DNA of 64,000 nt, taken from assembly GCF_003048835.2 (NCBI RefSeq), contig NZ_CP060705.1:1364001-1428000 (forward strand), given 5' to 3'. The first letter of the stretch is position 1, and the number at the start of each line of letters is the position of its first letter. The notes beneath the pieces were generated by a model. That model was given only the letters and a program-made list of their open reading frames with translations, did no database searches and had not been told where the DNA came from. This document shows, piece after piece, positions 54,962 through 63,777 of this stretch. Source of the stretch: Campylobacter concisus (lineage in GTDB: Bacteria; Campylobacterota; Campylobacteria; Campylobacterales; Campylobacteraceae). The position numbers and the translations under genes are program-made.

Positions 54962-55588
54962 TTACCTTATAAAATTTAAAATTTCACGCAGATCCTTGAC
55001 ATCCACGCAATGCGTCGCCTCTTTTTTTAAAATTTCTTTCGCACAAAAGGCAATCTTTAGATCACATTTTCTAAACATAGACACATCGTTAGCTCCGTCG
55101 CCAACGCACATGATCTCACTTTTATCTAAATTTAATAGCTCCTTTAAGCGATCTATCATCTCACCTTTTGAGCTACCAAACATCATCTCTCCGCCAACTT
55201 CACCTGTTAAAATTCCATCTTTATGGTGCAAAATATTTGCAAAATTTGCGTCAAATTTAAGTTTTTCTTGCATCTTATCAGTCGCGATGTGAAAACCACC
55301 ACTAAAAACCACGACTTTTATGCATTTTTGCTTTAGAGCGTCTATAAGCTCGCTAGCTCCTGGCATGATAGGTAAATTTTTACAAATTTCATCTGCCTTT
55401 GAGAGTGGCATTCCTTTTAAAAATTTTACTCTTGCTGTAAGACTTTCAAAAAAATCAAGTTCGCCGTTCATAGAACGCTTCGTTATGCTAGCCACCTCAT
55501 CGCTGGCGTTATTGGCGGCGGCGAGAATATCGATCGTCTCGCCGTCCATTATCGTAGAGTCAAAGTCAAAAACACAAAGTTTTATCAA
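54962..55588 (-). CDS. serB: Phosphoserine phosphatase
   Basis: The product has 208 residues. HAD motifs: DFDSTIMDGE (nucleophile Asp8, Asp10), VVFSGGFHI (motif II) and GDGANDVSMF (motif IV). This is the compact SerB form without ACT domains. It removes phosphate from phosphoserine made by SerC. It follows cheW with a short gap. Confidence 0.93.
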   Translation of the reverse strand: MIKLCVFDFDSTIMDGETIDILAAANNASDEVASITKRSMNGELDFFESLTARVKFLKGMPLSKADEICKNLPIMPGASELIDALKQKCIKVVVFSGGFHIATDKMQEKLKFDANFANILHHKDGILTGEVGGEMMFGSSKGEMIDRLKELLNLDKSEIMCVGDGANDVSMFRKCDLKIAFCAKEILKKEATHCVDVKDLREILNFIR

Positions 55589-55596
55589 GCTATGCC

Positions 55597-56094
55597 CTAA
55601 AAATCACGCTTTAAAAGGCTTTCAACCTTTAAAATCGTAAGGATATTTTGATCGCGTTTGCCGATACCATAGATCATGCCTTTGTCTTTTACCAAAGTCT
55701 CTGGCGGCGGATCGATCCTGTTACGGTCTATTCTGATAGCCTCCGTCAAGCGGTCTATCACGAAGCCTGCGATGTTATCCTCATCTTTCATGACGATATA
55801 TCTTGTGTTTGAGCTTTGTTTTGTAACATTTAGTGAAAAACGTTTTCTCAAATCAATAAGAGGGATAACGTTTCCACGCAAGTTAAATACACCAAGGACA
55901 TAGTCAGGCACACTAGGAACACGGGTGTATTCGATAGGTTTGATTATCTCTTGGATATTTAAAATAGGTATCGCATACTCTTCCTCGCCAACAACAAAGC
56001 CTACTAATTGGACTATATCTTCGTTGTTTTTTATCTCAGGCTCGTCAATTTGCTGTTTTTGTTTGCTTAAAACTTGGTTTAGTTTATCATTCAT
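55597..56094 (-). CDS. cheW: CheW, chemotaxis coupling protein
   Basis: The product has 165 residues with a short N-terminal tail and one CheW SH3-like domain (LVGFVVGEEEYAIPILNIQEII, VPSVPDYVLGVFNLRGNVIPLIDLRKRF). It connects chemoreceptors to CheA. It is 10 bases after cheA. The NLRGNVIPLIDLR receptor-binding strand is intact. Confidence 0.95.
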   Translation of the reverse strand: MNDKLNQVLSKQKQQIDEPEIKNNEDIVQLVGFVVGEEEYAIPILNIQEIIKPIEYTRVPSVPDYVLGVFNLRGNVIPLIDLRKRFSLNVTKQSSNTRYIVMKDEDNIAGFVIDRLTEAIRIDRNRIDPPPETLVKDKGMIYGIGKRDQNILTILKVESLLKRDF

Positions 56095-56104
56095 CGCCTA
56101 ACCC

Positions 56105-58456
56105 CTAACCTAATTTAATATTTTTTCTAACAACGTTTTCAAGGTATTCTGACGAATATGGTTTTGTGATATATTCAGTCATACCAACCTCTACTCCGCG
56201 CAATCTATCAGTTTTAGACGTTCTTGATGTTACTGCTATTAGCGGTAAAGTACGATACTTAGAGTATTTGCGAATTTCACCAGCTAGAGTATATCCGTCC
56301 ATCCTTGGCATCTCAATATCGATTAGCACCGCATCAAAGGCATGCTCGCCTGATTTAATTATATTGAGTGCTTCTACTCCGTTAGTTGCTTCTATTATTG
56401 TGACGCCGATTGGCTCAAGCGATTTTTGCATGATGGTTCTATCCATCTTAGAGTCATCAACGATTAGGACCTTATAATCGCTTGGTTTCTCTTTTGCTTT
56501 AGCACTATCTTCCATTTCGGCTCTAATATTTACCTTAATATCCTTTGCCATCTCCATCATAGCACCAACGTCTATGATAAGAGTTACGCGGCCATCGCCT
56601 CTTATAGTAGCTCCAGCGATGCCTGGGATATTTTGTAAATAATCACCCATTGATTTAATAACGATCTCTTCTTGACCGACTAATGTATCTACTATGATGC
56701 CCAGTTTTGCCTCGGCAACGCCGATGATAACTACATAAGTTTGATCTCCGCCGTCAAAGACTTTATTGACACCAAAGACATCTGAAAGTCTAACAAGAGA
56801 CAAGACCTCATCTCTTAGTCTTAAAACGTTTTTGCCATCGATCGTATAGATATCATCGATAGGTACGCGAACAGTTTCAAGAACGCTCGCAAGTGGTATC
56901 GCATAAAATTCCTCTTGTGTTCCAACAAGAAGTGATTGAATGATCGCAAGTGTAAGTGGAATTTTAAGCTTCATAACTGTGCCTTTTCCAACTTCACTCT
57001 CGATATCAATGATACCATTTAGCTTTTCGATATTTGTCTTAACGACGTCCATACCAACGCCACGACCAGATACGTTTGTAACCTTTGCTGCAGTTGAAAA
57101 TCCTGGCTTAAATATAAGACCAAAAGCCTCTTTTTCGCTCATCGCATCAGCTTCTCGCTCAGTGATGATGCCTTTTTCTATAGACTTAGCTTTAAGCATA
57201 TCAGCATCTAAGCCCTTACCATCATCAACTATCTCAACAACGATATGGTTGCCCTCGTTGTAAGCTTTTAGCTGAACAAGGCCTTTTTCAGGTTTGCCCA
57301 TTGCCTTTCTTGTCTCAGGATCTTCGATGCCATGATCGCATGAGTTTCTGATGATATGAACTAGCGGATCGCCGATCTCTTCAACGATTGATTTATCAAG
57401 CTCAGTCTCTTCACCTGAAATTTCAAGGTCGATCTGCTTACCAAGGTCGCGGCTAAGATCACGTATCATACGTGGGAATTTATTAAAGACTTTTGCTATT
57501 GGAAGCATCCTTGTCTTCATAACAGCAAGTTGGATATCAGTCGTAACTAAACTTAGGCTTGATACTACTTGATTTAGCTCTTCTAAGAATTTCTCGCCCT
57601 CATATCTCTCTTCTACGTCATCATAAATTTTTAACAAGCGGTTTTTACCAAGAACAAGCTCACCGATTAAATTCATCAAGTGATCAAGTCTTTTTACTTC
57701 AACACGTATCGTTTGCTCTTGTGCTACTGCACTGTTACTACTAGCTGCTGGCACTTTTTTATCTGCATCTCTTTCTCTACTAGGAGCTGGCTTAGGTGCA
57801 GGTGCTGACGCAGCGCTTGTGGCTGGAGCTATCTCTTCAGGAGATTTTGGAGCTATGCCTTTTGAAGCACGTCTTGCTTGATCTTCAGCCTTTCTAACTT
57901 TTAAAAGTCTTTCTATCTCAGCTTCAACCTCAGAGTCGCTTAATTTTGAAAGCTCGGCATCGCTTACTTCAGGAGCTGCTTCTTCGGCTGGTGCGACAGG
58001 TTCTGGCTCTTTTACTGGCTCAGGTACTGGTGCGGCTGGAGCTTCTGCGGCTGCACTTGGTGCTTCACCTTCAGAAATTTGAGTAAGTCTTACACAAATA
58101 TTTTTGATATCAATGCCAGCGGCTGCGTCACTACCGTTATCTCTAATGCTCTCAAGTAGTCCCTTCATCATATCAACTGACTCAAGAACAACGTCCATGA
58201 TATCTGGAGTGATCTTTAGCTCGCCTTTTCTAGCTTTGTTTAAAACATCTTCCATGTGGTGAGTAAGCTCTGTTAAAACGTCAAAATTTAAAAAGCTTGA
58301 GCTACCTTTTACTGTGTGAGCAACACGGAAAATTCTATTTAAAAGCTCTAAGTCTTCAGGGTTTGCCTCTAGTTCAACAAGGTCATGGTCTATCTGCTCA
58401 ATAAGTTCGAAAGCCTCTATTAAAAAGTCTTCCATTATTTCTTTCATATCATCCAT
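56105..58456 (-). CDS. cheA: CheA histidine kinase with C-terminal receiver (CheAY)
   Basis: The product has 783 residues: Hpt domain with phospho-histidine His47 (RVAHTVKGSSSFL), an Ala/Pro/Glu-rich linker of about 130 residues, P3 dimerisation helices, HATPase_c (IRNSCDHGIEDP, GRGVGMDVVKTNIEKL), the CheW-like P5 domain, and a C-terminal receiver with Asp713 in LIDIEMPRMDG. The extra receiver is normal for Campylobacter and Helicobacter and probably acts as a phosphate sink. CheY is separate and not in the window. P2 for CheY docking is not obvious because the linker is low-complexity. Confidence 0.96.
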   Translation of the reverse strand: MDDMKEIMEDFLIEAFELIEQIDHDLVELEANPEDLELLNRIFRVAHTVKGSSSFLNFDVLTELTHHMEDVLNKARKGELKITPDIMDVVLESVDMMKGLLESIRDNGSDAAAGIDIKNICVRLTQISEGEAPSAAAEAPAAPVPEPVKEPEPVAPAEEAAPEVSDAELSKLSDSEVEAEIERLLKVRKAEDQARRASKGIAPKSPEEIAPATSAASAPAPKPAPSRERDADKKVPAASSNSAVAQEQTIRVEVKRLDHLMNLIGELVLGKNRLLKIYDDVEERYEGEKFLEELNQVVSSLSLVTTDIQLAVMKTRMLPIAKVFNKFPRMIRDLSRDLGKQIDLEISGEETELDKSIVEEIGDPLVHIIRNSCDHGIEDPETRKAMGKPEKGLVQLKAYNEGNHIVVEIVDDGKGLDADMLKAKSIEKGIITEREADAMSEKEAFGLIFKPGFSTAAKVTNVSGRGVGMDVVKTNIEKLNGIIDIESEVGKGTVMKLKIPLTLAIIQSLLVGTQEEFYAIPLASVLETVRVPIDDIYTIDGKNVLRLRDEVLSLVRLSDVFGVNKVFDGGDQTYVVIIGVAEAKLGIIVDTLVGQEEIVIKSMGDYLQNIPGIAGATIRGDGRVTLIIDVGAMMEMAKDIKVNIRAEMEDSAKAKEKPSDYKVLIVDDSKMDRTIMQKSLEPIGVTIIEATNGVEALNIIKSGEHAFDAVLIDIEMPRMDGYTLAGEIRKYSKYRTLPLIAVTSRTSKTDRLRGVEVGMTEYITKPYSSEYLENVVRKNIKLG

Positions 58457-58464
58457 ACTTCACC

Positions 58465-59418
58465 TCACTTCGCAGATTTAGAATGTGCTTCAATCACTTT
58501 TAGCACCTCTTGATAAAATACACCAGCATCAAATTTTGTAAGATACGCAGCACCACCGGCTTCTTTACTCTTAACCTCACTAAATTCGTTGCTTAATGAA
58601 GAGTTAAACACAATCGGAACATCTTTAAATCTATCATCATTTTTAATAGTTGAAGCAAAGCGGTATCCATCCATTTGTGGCATTTCGATATCACTTAAGA
58701 TAACTCTAAGCTCTTTTGTTAAGTTATCTCCATATCTTTGATAAAGCTCCTCCATCCTCTCTAAGCCCTCAACGCCGTTTTTAGCTTCAACTACGCTAAG
58801 GCCCATCTTCTCAAGTGCATCTTTTACTAGCTTTCTAGCAGTTGAGCTATCATCTAGAACTAAAGCAGCACCTTTGATCTTTTGATCGTCTGTTACGTCA
58901 AATTCGATCTTTGGTGAGTAAATTCCTAGCTCTTCAACGATGCTTTCAAGATCAAGAATGAGAAGTACTTCGTCGTTTTCTATTCTCGTTACACCTGTGA
59001 TCTTGCCTTTATCTAGAGTACCAGCTCCAGCAGCAAAATTTGCAGGCTCTATGTCTTTCCAGTTTATACGTCTGATCCTCTTGGCCTCATGGACGATAAA
59101 ACCGATCAATATACCGCTAAATTCAGCGATAATAACACGTGGCTTTATGACTACACCCTCAGTTGGCTCGACGATATTCATCCATCTTGCCAAATTTATA
59201 ACAGGGATAACCACACCTCTTAAATCAAAAATTCCCTCGATATACTCAGGAACGCCAGGAAGCTCGGTAAGATTTGGCATCTTAATGATCTCCCGCACCT
59301 TTGCGACATTGACTCCGTATATTCCTTCATATACTTTGTTTTCGGCCTTTTTAAAGATACGAAAATCAACAAGTTCCATCTCGTTTGAGCCCGTTTTTAG
59401 TACGTTGTCTCCAAACAT
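58465..59418 (-). CDS. cheV: CheV, CheW-receiver hybrid
   Basis: Start placed at 59418 (MFGDNVLKTGSNEM), the TGATG overlap with the upstream gene; GAAAGGA precedes it. The product has 317 residues with an N-terminal CheW domain (YGVNVAKVREIIKMPNLTELPGVPEYIEGIFDLRGVVIPVINL) and a C-terminal receiver with Asp243 in LSDIEMPQMDGYRF. CheV couples receptors to CheA and adjusts its output according to its phosphorylation. Run cheV-cheA-cheW is as in C. jejuni (Cj0285c-Cj0283c). Confidence 0.95.
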   Translation of the reverse strand: MFGDNVLKTGSNEMELVDFRIFKKAENKVYEGIYGVNVAKVREIIKMPNLTELPGVPEYIEGIFDLRGVVIPVINLARWMNIVEPTEGVVIKPRVIIAEFSGILIGFIVHEAKRIRRINWKDIEPANFAAGAGTLDKGKITGVTRIENDEVLLILDLESIVEELGIYSPKIEFDVTDDQKIKGAALVLDDSSTARKLVKDALEKMGLSVVEAKNGVEGLERMEELYQRYGDNLTKELRVILSDIEMPQMDGYRFASTIKNDDRFKDVPIVFNSSLSNEFSEVKSKEAGGAAYLTKFDAGVFYQEVLKVIEAHSKSAK

Positions 59419-60209
59419 CAATGTCCTTTCAAACTCATTTTGAGCAAATTCAACTTTTGCTGGGCGTATTCTACAACAAAATAACTTTGCTCGCATGCAA
59501 AACAAGGTAAATTTATATAAAATCTATCGTAAATATCAAATAGCTCACCTTGATGATAGTGTCCCTCTATTACTATACTTGCGTCAAAGCCCTGCAAATG
59601 CTTGCTCATTAGCTCCTTGAAGTTTGAAATTTTATAGTGCAGATTTTTCTTAGTAAGTTTGGCTAGTATCGCTTTTGAAATTTTAAAATCCAAAATTTTA
59701 TCAAGCGCGTTCATAAATTTCAAAAACCATCTAAGCCTTAAAAACCTAAGTGCGTACTTATCTATAAAAGGTAAAAATATATCTCCGTGCGCGATCTGGA
59801 TGTGCTCACCGCCTATAGTTCTAAATTTCACTGGCTGAGTGCAAATGTCATAAACCTTTACCCCCTCAAAGCTTAGCCTCTCGCCTTTGTCCCAAAAATC
59901 TCTAGTTTTATTAAATAAATTTGAAAGTCTAAAATCGTGGTTGCCCTCGAAGTAAAAAATTTCAACCTTTTGTGAAATTTTATTTAAAAGACTTAAGTGC
60001 TCAGCGTAAAATTCTCTTGTATATTCGCCCTCGCCCGTTAAAAAATCAAATATATCACCAAGCAAGAAAATCTGTGGCGGCTCTTTGATCTCTCCGCTAT
60101 CGACAGCGCGCAAGAATTTCAAAAATCCATCGCGGTTTATGTTTTCATGCGCATCAGCCAAAAAGATCGCGCCTTCTTTTATAACGGGGGCATATAGATA
60201 TTCGCTCAA
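59418..60209 (-). CDS. Calcineurin-like phosphoesterase, LpxH-type candidate
   Basis: The product has 263 residues. Metallophosphoesterase motifs in order: DAH (DAHEN near residue 20), GDIFD, GNHD, HGD and GHYHQGE, the same series found in UDP-2,3-diacylglucosamine hydrolases. It lies between greA and cheV and close to lpxB, whose substrate follows the LpxH step in lipid A synthesis, so an LpxH-like role is reasonable. The GNHD motif reads H where LpxH typically has R in its GNRD, which leaves some doubt; another phosphoesterase is possible. Confidence 0.65.
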   Translation of the reverse strand: MSEYLYAPVIKEGAIFLADAHENINRDGFLKFLRAVDSGEIKEPPQIFLLGDIFDFLTGEGEYTREFYAEHLSLLNKISQKVEIFYFEGNHDFRLSNLFNKTRDFWDKGERLSFEGVKVYDICTQPVKFRTIGGEHIQIAHGDIFLPFIDKYALRFLRLRWFLKFMNALDKILDFKISKAILAKLTKKNLHYKISNFKELMSKHLQGFDASIVIEGHYHQGELFDIYDRFYINLPCFACEQSYFVVEYAQQKLNLLKMSLKGH

Positions 60210-60271
60210 ATTTTACCTTAATTAAAAATTAGCAGAGCCAAAAAGTAGTTTTAGCTCTTTGCCTCATCTTT

Positions 60272-60757
60272 TTAGTCAAATTTTATAGGTTTGTAGCAGA
60301 TCTTAACGATCTCAACGTCGCTTCTGCCTTTTGGTAAATTTAGCGCGACCTCATCGCCCTCAGCCTTGCCTAAAAGCTGCTTTGCAAGAGGTGAGTTTAT
60401 CGAGATATAGCCCTTGTCTAGGTCACTTTCGCTAACGCCAACTATCGTGTAAGTATGCTCAACCTCAGTCTCTTCGTCCATTATCGTCACACTTGAGCCA
60501 AACCTCACCCTATCATGCTCATAGCTACTTGGATCGATCACTTCTGCGTTTGCCAAAAGTGCGCTAAGCTCAGCGATCCTAGCGTCTATAAAGGCTTGCT
60601 TCTCTTTTGCGGCGTGATACTCAGCGTTTTCTTTTAGATCGCCATGGCTTCTTGCGATGTCGATCTCTGTTACGATTTGTGGGCGCTGCACTAGCCTTAG
60701 ATCCTTTAGCTCAGCTTCTATCTTCTCGTATCCGTGCATTGTCATTGGTTCACTCAT
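60272..60757 (-). CDS. greA: Transcription elongation factor GreA
   Basis: The product has 161 residues. N-terminal antiparallel coiled coil with the acidic tip region ([22 protein letters not shown], GreA signature) and a C-terminal FKBP-like domain ([44 protein letters not shown]). It stimulates transcript cleavage by stalled RNA polymerase. The ATG at 60757 lies 4 bases after the lpxB stop. Confidence 0.95.
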   Translation of the reverse strand: MSEPMTMHGYEKIEAELKDLRLVQRPQIVTEIDIARSHGDLKENAEYHAAKEKQAFIDARIAELSALLANAEVIDPSSYEHDRVRFGSSVTIMDEETEVEHTYTIVGVSESDLDKGYISINSPLAKQLLGKAEGDEVALNLPKGRSDVEIVKICYKPIKFD

Positions 60758-60760
60758 TTT

Positions 60761-61795
60761 TTACTCCATATTTTTTAAAATTTTTACTACATTTTTACTG
60801 CTGCCATGCCCTAGGTAGGCTCTTAGCTCATCGCAGCCTTTTAAGAATTTTTGCCTATCGCAGCTCTTGTAGGCTCTTAGCAAATTTTCAGCCGTTGCAA
60901 ACTCTTGTATAAACTCCTCATGAAGCGGCTCTTTGCCCATGAAGTCAAACATTATATTTGCAAGTCCCGCGTGCTTGATCTTTACAAATTTTCTAGCGAT
61001 GAAAACATCTATCGCTTTTGCCTTATATGCTAGCACAAATGGCGTGCCAATGAGCGCTGCTTCAAGCGTAGCAGTGCCAGAGCAAACAAAGGCAAAATCG
61101 CTCTCATACAAGGCTTCAGGCGTGTTTGAGACGATCTCAAAGTCGCTCACATCGCCATAAATTTCGCCCACTTTATCAAGCAAAAATGACGGCACTACAA
61201 GCAGTCTTTTTGCTTCTATCTTTTTAGCAAGCTCTCTATAAACTGGCATCAGCCTTGAAATCTCTGACCTTCTTGAACCTGGCAGAAAAGCCACTTTGCC
61301 GCTGCTACTTAGGCTAGTTTTTTTAAGCTTTATCTCATCCATCAAAGGATGACCCACGTAGATCGATCGGCTATAAAATTTTGCATCAAATGGCAGGATC
61401 GAAGCAAGGTTGTCACAATACCTCTCCACAACGCTCACTCTTTTTGGCTTCCACGCCCAAACTTGAGGCAAGATGTAGTATGTCACGGCTGCTTTTGCGC
61501 CAGCTGCTTTTATCGCCTTTGCAAGCGGCAGATTAAAGGCTGGACTGTCTATTAGCAGCATTGCATCAGCCTCTTTTGCCATCTGGCTCATCACTTTCAT
61601 CGCCTTTTTTGCTTTAAAAATGAGTGGCAAAACCTCGACAAAGCCCATCGCTGAAAACTCGCTACTTTTCATATATGGCGTGCCAAGCTCTTCGCTAAAA
61701 ATTCCCATTAGCTCAAATTCGCCCTCGAAATTTTTCAAAATTTCTTTTAAATGCAAATTTGCCGATGGCTCAAGAGCGGAGACTAAAATTTTCAT
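60761..61795 (-). CDS. lpxB: Lipid-A-disaccharide synthase
   Basis: The product has 344 residues of the GT-B glycosyltransferase family 19. Signatures: [70 protein letters not shown] and [22 protein letters not shown]. It joins UDP-diacylglucosamine to lipid X. It leads the run lpxB-greA-lpxH-like-cheV-cheA-cheW-serB-tal-pilT-like. Confidence 0.95.
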   Translation of the reverse strand: MKILVSALEPSANLHLKEILKNFEGEFELMGIFSEELGTPYMKSSEFSAMGFVEVLPLIFKAKKAMKVMSQMAKEADAMLLIDSPAFNLPLAKAIKAAGAKAAVTYYILPQVWAWKPKRVSVVERYCDNLASILPFDAKFYSRSIYVGHPLMDEIKLKKTSLSSSGKVAFLPGSRRSEISRLMPVYRELAKKIEAKRLLVVPSFLLDKVGEIYGDVSDFEIVSNTPEALYESDFAFVCSGTATLEAALIGTPFVLAYKAKAIDVFIARKFVKIKHAGLANIMFDFMGKEPLHEEFIQEFATAENLLRAYKSCDRQKFLKGCDELRAYLGHGSSKNVVKILKNME

Positions 61796-61828
61796 TTACA
61801 CACTTTCATCAGGTCTTTTTTTAGGGGC

Positions 61829-61834
61829 ATTATA
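61829..61834 (-). promoter_or_regulatory. -10 box of the lpxB run
   Basis: TATAAT on the minus strand, 34 bases before the lpxB start, in the divergent gap to surE. It may drive the long lpxB-to-pilT-like run. Confidence 0.5.
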
Positions 61835-61897
61835 CGCAAAAATTCTTTAAAATTTTAAGAAAGCTGTGATAAAATCCAAGCCTTTAAAGGATAAAAT

Positions 61898-62674
61898 TTG
61901 AAAGAAATTTTGATAACAAATGACGATGGATTTGAGGCAACTGGCCTGCTTGCCTTAAAAGAAGCTTTGAGCGAGCTAGATGGTGTAAATGTCACGATCG
62001 TAGCTCCAAGCTCTGAAAAATCAGCCTGCGCTCACTCGCTAACTCTCACAAGGCCGCTTAGATTTATAAAACTTGATGATAACTTTTTTAAACTTGACGA
62101 CGCAACGCCAAGCGACTGCGTCTATCTCGCACTTCACGCACTTTATAACAAAAAACCAGATCTAGTGATAAGCGGCATAAATCACGGGGCAAATTTGGGC
62201 GAAGATATAACCTATTCTGGTACGTGTGGAGCGGCGATGGAGGGCGTTTTACAGGGCATTAGAAGCATCGCTTTTTCGCAGTTTTATGAAAACAACTCGC
62301 TAAATGAATTTGGCTTTGAACTAGCAAAAGAGGTAGTAAAATTTATCGTACCAAAGGTGCTAAATGATGAAATTTCGCTAAATCAAAGAGAATTTCTAAA
62401 TGTAAATATCCCAGCCACAACTAGCAAAAATTTCAAAGGTTATGCCGTCGTGCCAGCTGGCAGACGCACCTACGCCACGCATGCCACGCTTAATCGCAAC
62501 CCAAGAGGCATCGAGTACTACTGGCTTGGAAACGCCGCACTTGAATACGAAAAAGGCGAGCCAAGCGACATCAGCAAGGTAAATGAGGGCTTTGCCACGA
62601 TAACGCCCATAAAACTAAATATGACCTCATACGAGAGCTTGGAGAGCTTAAAAGGGAAATTTGATGCAAAATGA
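61898..62674 (+). CDS. surE: SurE, 5'-nucleotidase/exopolyphosphatase
   Basis: The start is TTG at 61898, preceded by AAAGGA; it yields MKEILITNDDGFEATG, the exact N-terminal SurE motif with the metal-binding NDD (8-10). The product has 258 residues with SGINHGANLGEDITYSGTCGAAMEG and VNIPA. SurE removes phosphate from nucleoside monophosphates and acts on polyphosphate. A TAAAAT box near 61870 is the likely -10. It overlaps tcdA by 11 bases. Confidence 0.93.
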   Translation: MKEILITNDDGFEATGLLALKEALSELDGVNVTIVAPSSEKSACAHSLTLTRPLRFIKLDDNFFKLDDATPSDCVYLALHALYNKKPDLVISGINHGANLGEDITYSGTCGAAMEGVLQGIRSIAFSQFYENNSLNEFGFELAKEVVKFIVPKVLNDEISLNQREFLNVNIPATTSKNFKGYAVVPAGRRTYATHATLNRNPRGIEYYWLGNAALEYEKGEPSDISKVNEGFATITPIKLNMTSYESLESLKGKFDAK

Positions 62675-63320
62675 TAGATTTACAAGGATAAGATGGCTCT
62701 TTGGCGAGGATGGTTTTAGCAAGCTTCAAAGCGCAAAAGTGCTAGTTTGCGGAGCTGGTGGTGTGGGCGGAATGTGCGTAGATGCGCTTGCTAGAAGCGG
62801 GGTCGGAAGCATCACGCTGATCGATAAAGACATCTTTGACGTGACAAATCAAAACCGCCAAATTTACAGCGAAAACGTAGGCGGCGTAAAGGTGGAGGAG
62901 TTTGCCAAAATTTATCCTTGCATCACGCCTATGCAGACGCTGATCACGCCTGAGTTTGTTGTTGGATTTGACTTTAGTAAATTTGACGTGGTGATCGATG
63001 CGATAGATGATATAGCTGCCAAGATCGCCCTTGCAAATGCGGTAGATCCTAACAAATTTATAGCCTCGATGGGTGGGGCAAAAAGGGTTGATCCAACCAA
63101 GATAAAGGTGGCCTGCGTTTGGAAAACATCGGTCGATCCACTAGCTAGAAAATATAGATATGAGCTCAAAAAATCAGGCTTTAGCGGTAAATTTGACGTG
63201 GTCTTTTCGGTTGAAGAGCCACTTTGCAAGCCACTTGGAAGCTTCATGGGCGTGACTGCTTGCTTTGGACTAAATTTAGCCTCATTAGCTGTTAAAAAGA
63301 TAGTTGGGCAGCAAGTCTAA
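62664..63320 (+). CDS. tcdA: TcdA-like tRNA threonylcarbamoyladenosine dehydratase (ThiF/E1 family)
   Basis: The ATG at 62664 is used, 12 bases after AGGGA. The product has 218 residues: RFTRIRWLFGEDGFSKLQSAKVLVCGAGGVGG is the E1-type ATP-binding start, then DKDIFDVTNQNRQIYS and VIDAIDDIAAKIALANAV. The pattern of Arg-rich start with NRQI fits TcdA/CsdL, which makes the cyclic form of t6A at tRNA position 37. C. jejuni has this gene after surE, where it is annotated as a MoeB/ThiF family protein. Confidence 0.78.
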   Translation: MQNDRFTRIRWLFGEDGFSKLQSAKVLVCGAGGVGGMCVDALARSGVGSITLIDKDIFDVTNQNRQIYSENVGGVKVEEFAKIYPCITPMQTLITPEFVVGFDFSKFDVVIDAIDDIAAKIALANAVDPNKFIASMGGAKRVDPTKIKVACVWKTSVDPLARKYRYELKKSGFSGKFDVVFSVEEPLCKPLGSFMGVTACFGLNLASLAVKKIVGQQV

Positions 63321-63419
63321 AATTACACTCCGAGCAAAATTTCAAATTAGAGCTGACATTTTTGGATATAAATTTAATAGTCAGCTCTACAATACACAAA
63401 TTTAATAATCCAAGATGAG

Positions 63420-63710
63420 CAAATTCTAAAATTTCATGAATAGGCGAAGCCAAATTTTAGTAGTCAATCCTTGCGAGTGAATGAAATTTTAAAATTTGTA
63501 AAATAGTAAATTTCTATTTTTGAAATCCAGATTTTAAATTCATAAACTCTTTATCCAAAAGGGAGACAAGGGGACTCGAATTTTGCTTCTCAGGCTCACA
63601 ACTGTAGGATAGACACAAAAACTCGTCCACTTATCCCACTTCTTTTTTAATCCCTCGTCTGCTTGCAGTTACAAGGTAAAGCCCGAGTAAAAACCCCTCG
63701 CACGTTAGAG
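63420..63710 (+). repeat. Noncoding repeat unit, copy 1
   Basis: In order: CTAAAATTTCATGAA, GCGAAGCCAAATTTTAGTAG (from 63444) continuing through CAATCCTTG and GTGAATG to AATTTTAAAATTTGTAAAA, then TTTATCCAA and GGGAGACAAGGGG (63561-63573), a hairpin-like stretch ending ACTTATCCCAC, and CTCGCACGTT (63697-63706). All blocks recur in the same order in copy 2. Coding potential is absent. Confidence 0.75.
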
Positions 63711-63713
63711 GTG

Positions 63714-63744
63714 GCATGCGCGATAGCACTATAGTGCCGCATGC
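63714..63744. repeat. Nested palindrome between the repeat copies
   Basis: Outer arms GCATGCG (63714-63720) and CGCATGC (63738-63744) enclose a perfect 12-base palindrome GCACTATAGTGC (63726-63737). Unlike the AT-rich surroundings it is GC-rich. It could be a hairpin RNA or a protein target. Confidence 0.75.
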
Positions 63745-63777
63745 GTTTTGCTATCAAGTAAGTTTTCGCAAATTGAA

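Noticed and set aside
63561-63660. GGGACTCGAA and nearby stems suggested a tRNA or tmRNA piece
   Set aside because: No acceptor stem, anticodon loop or CCA end can be built; the stretch belongs to the repeated noncoding unit.
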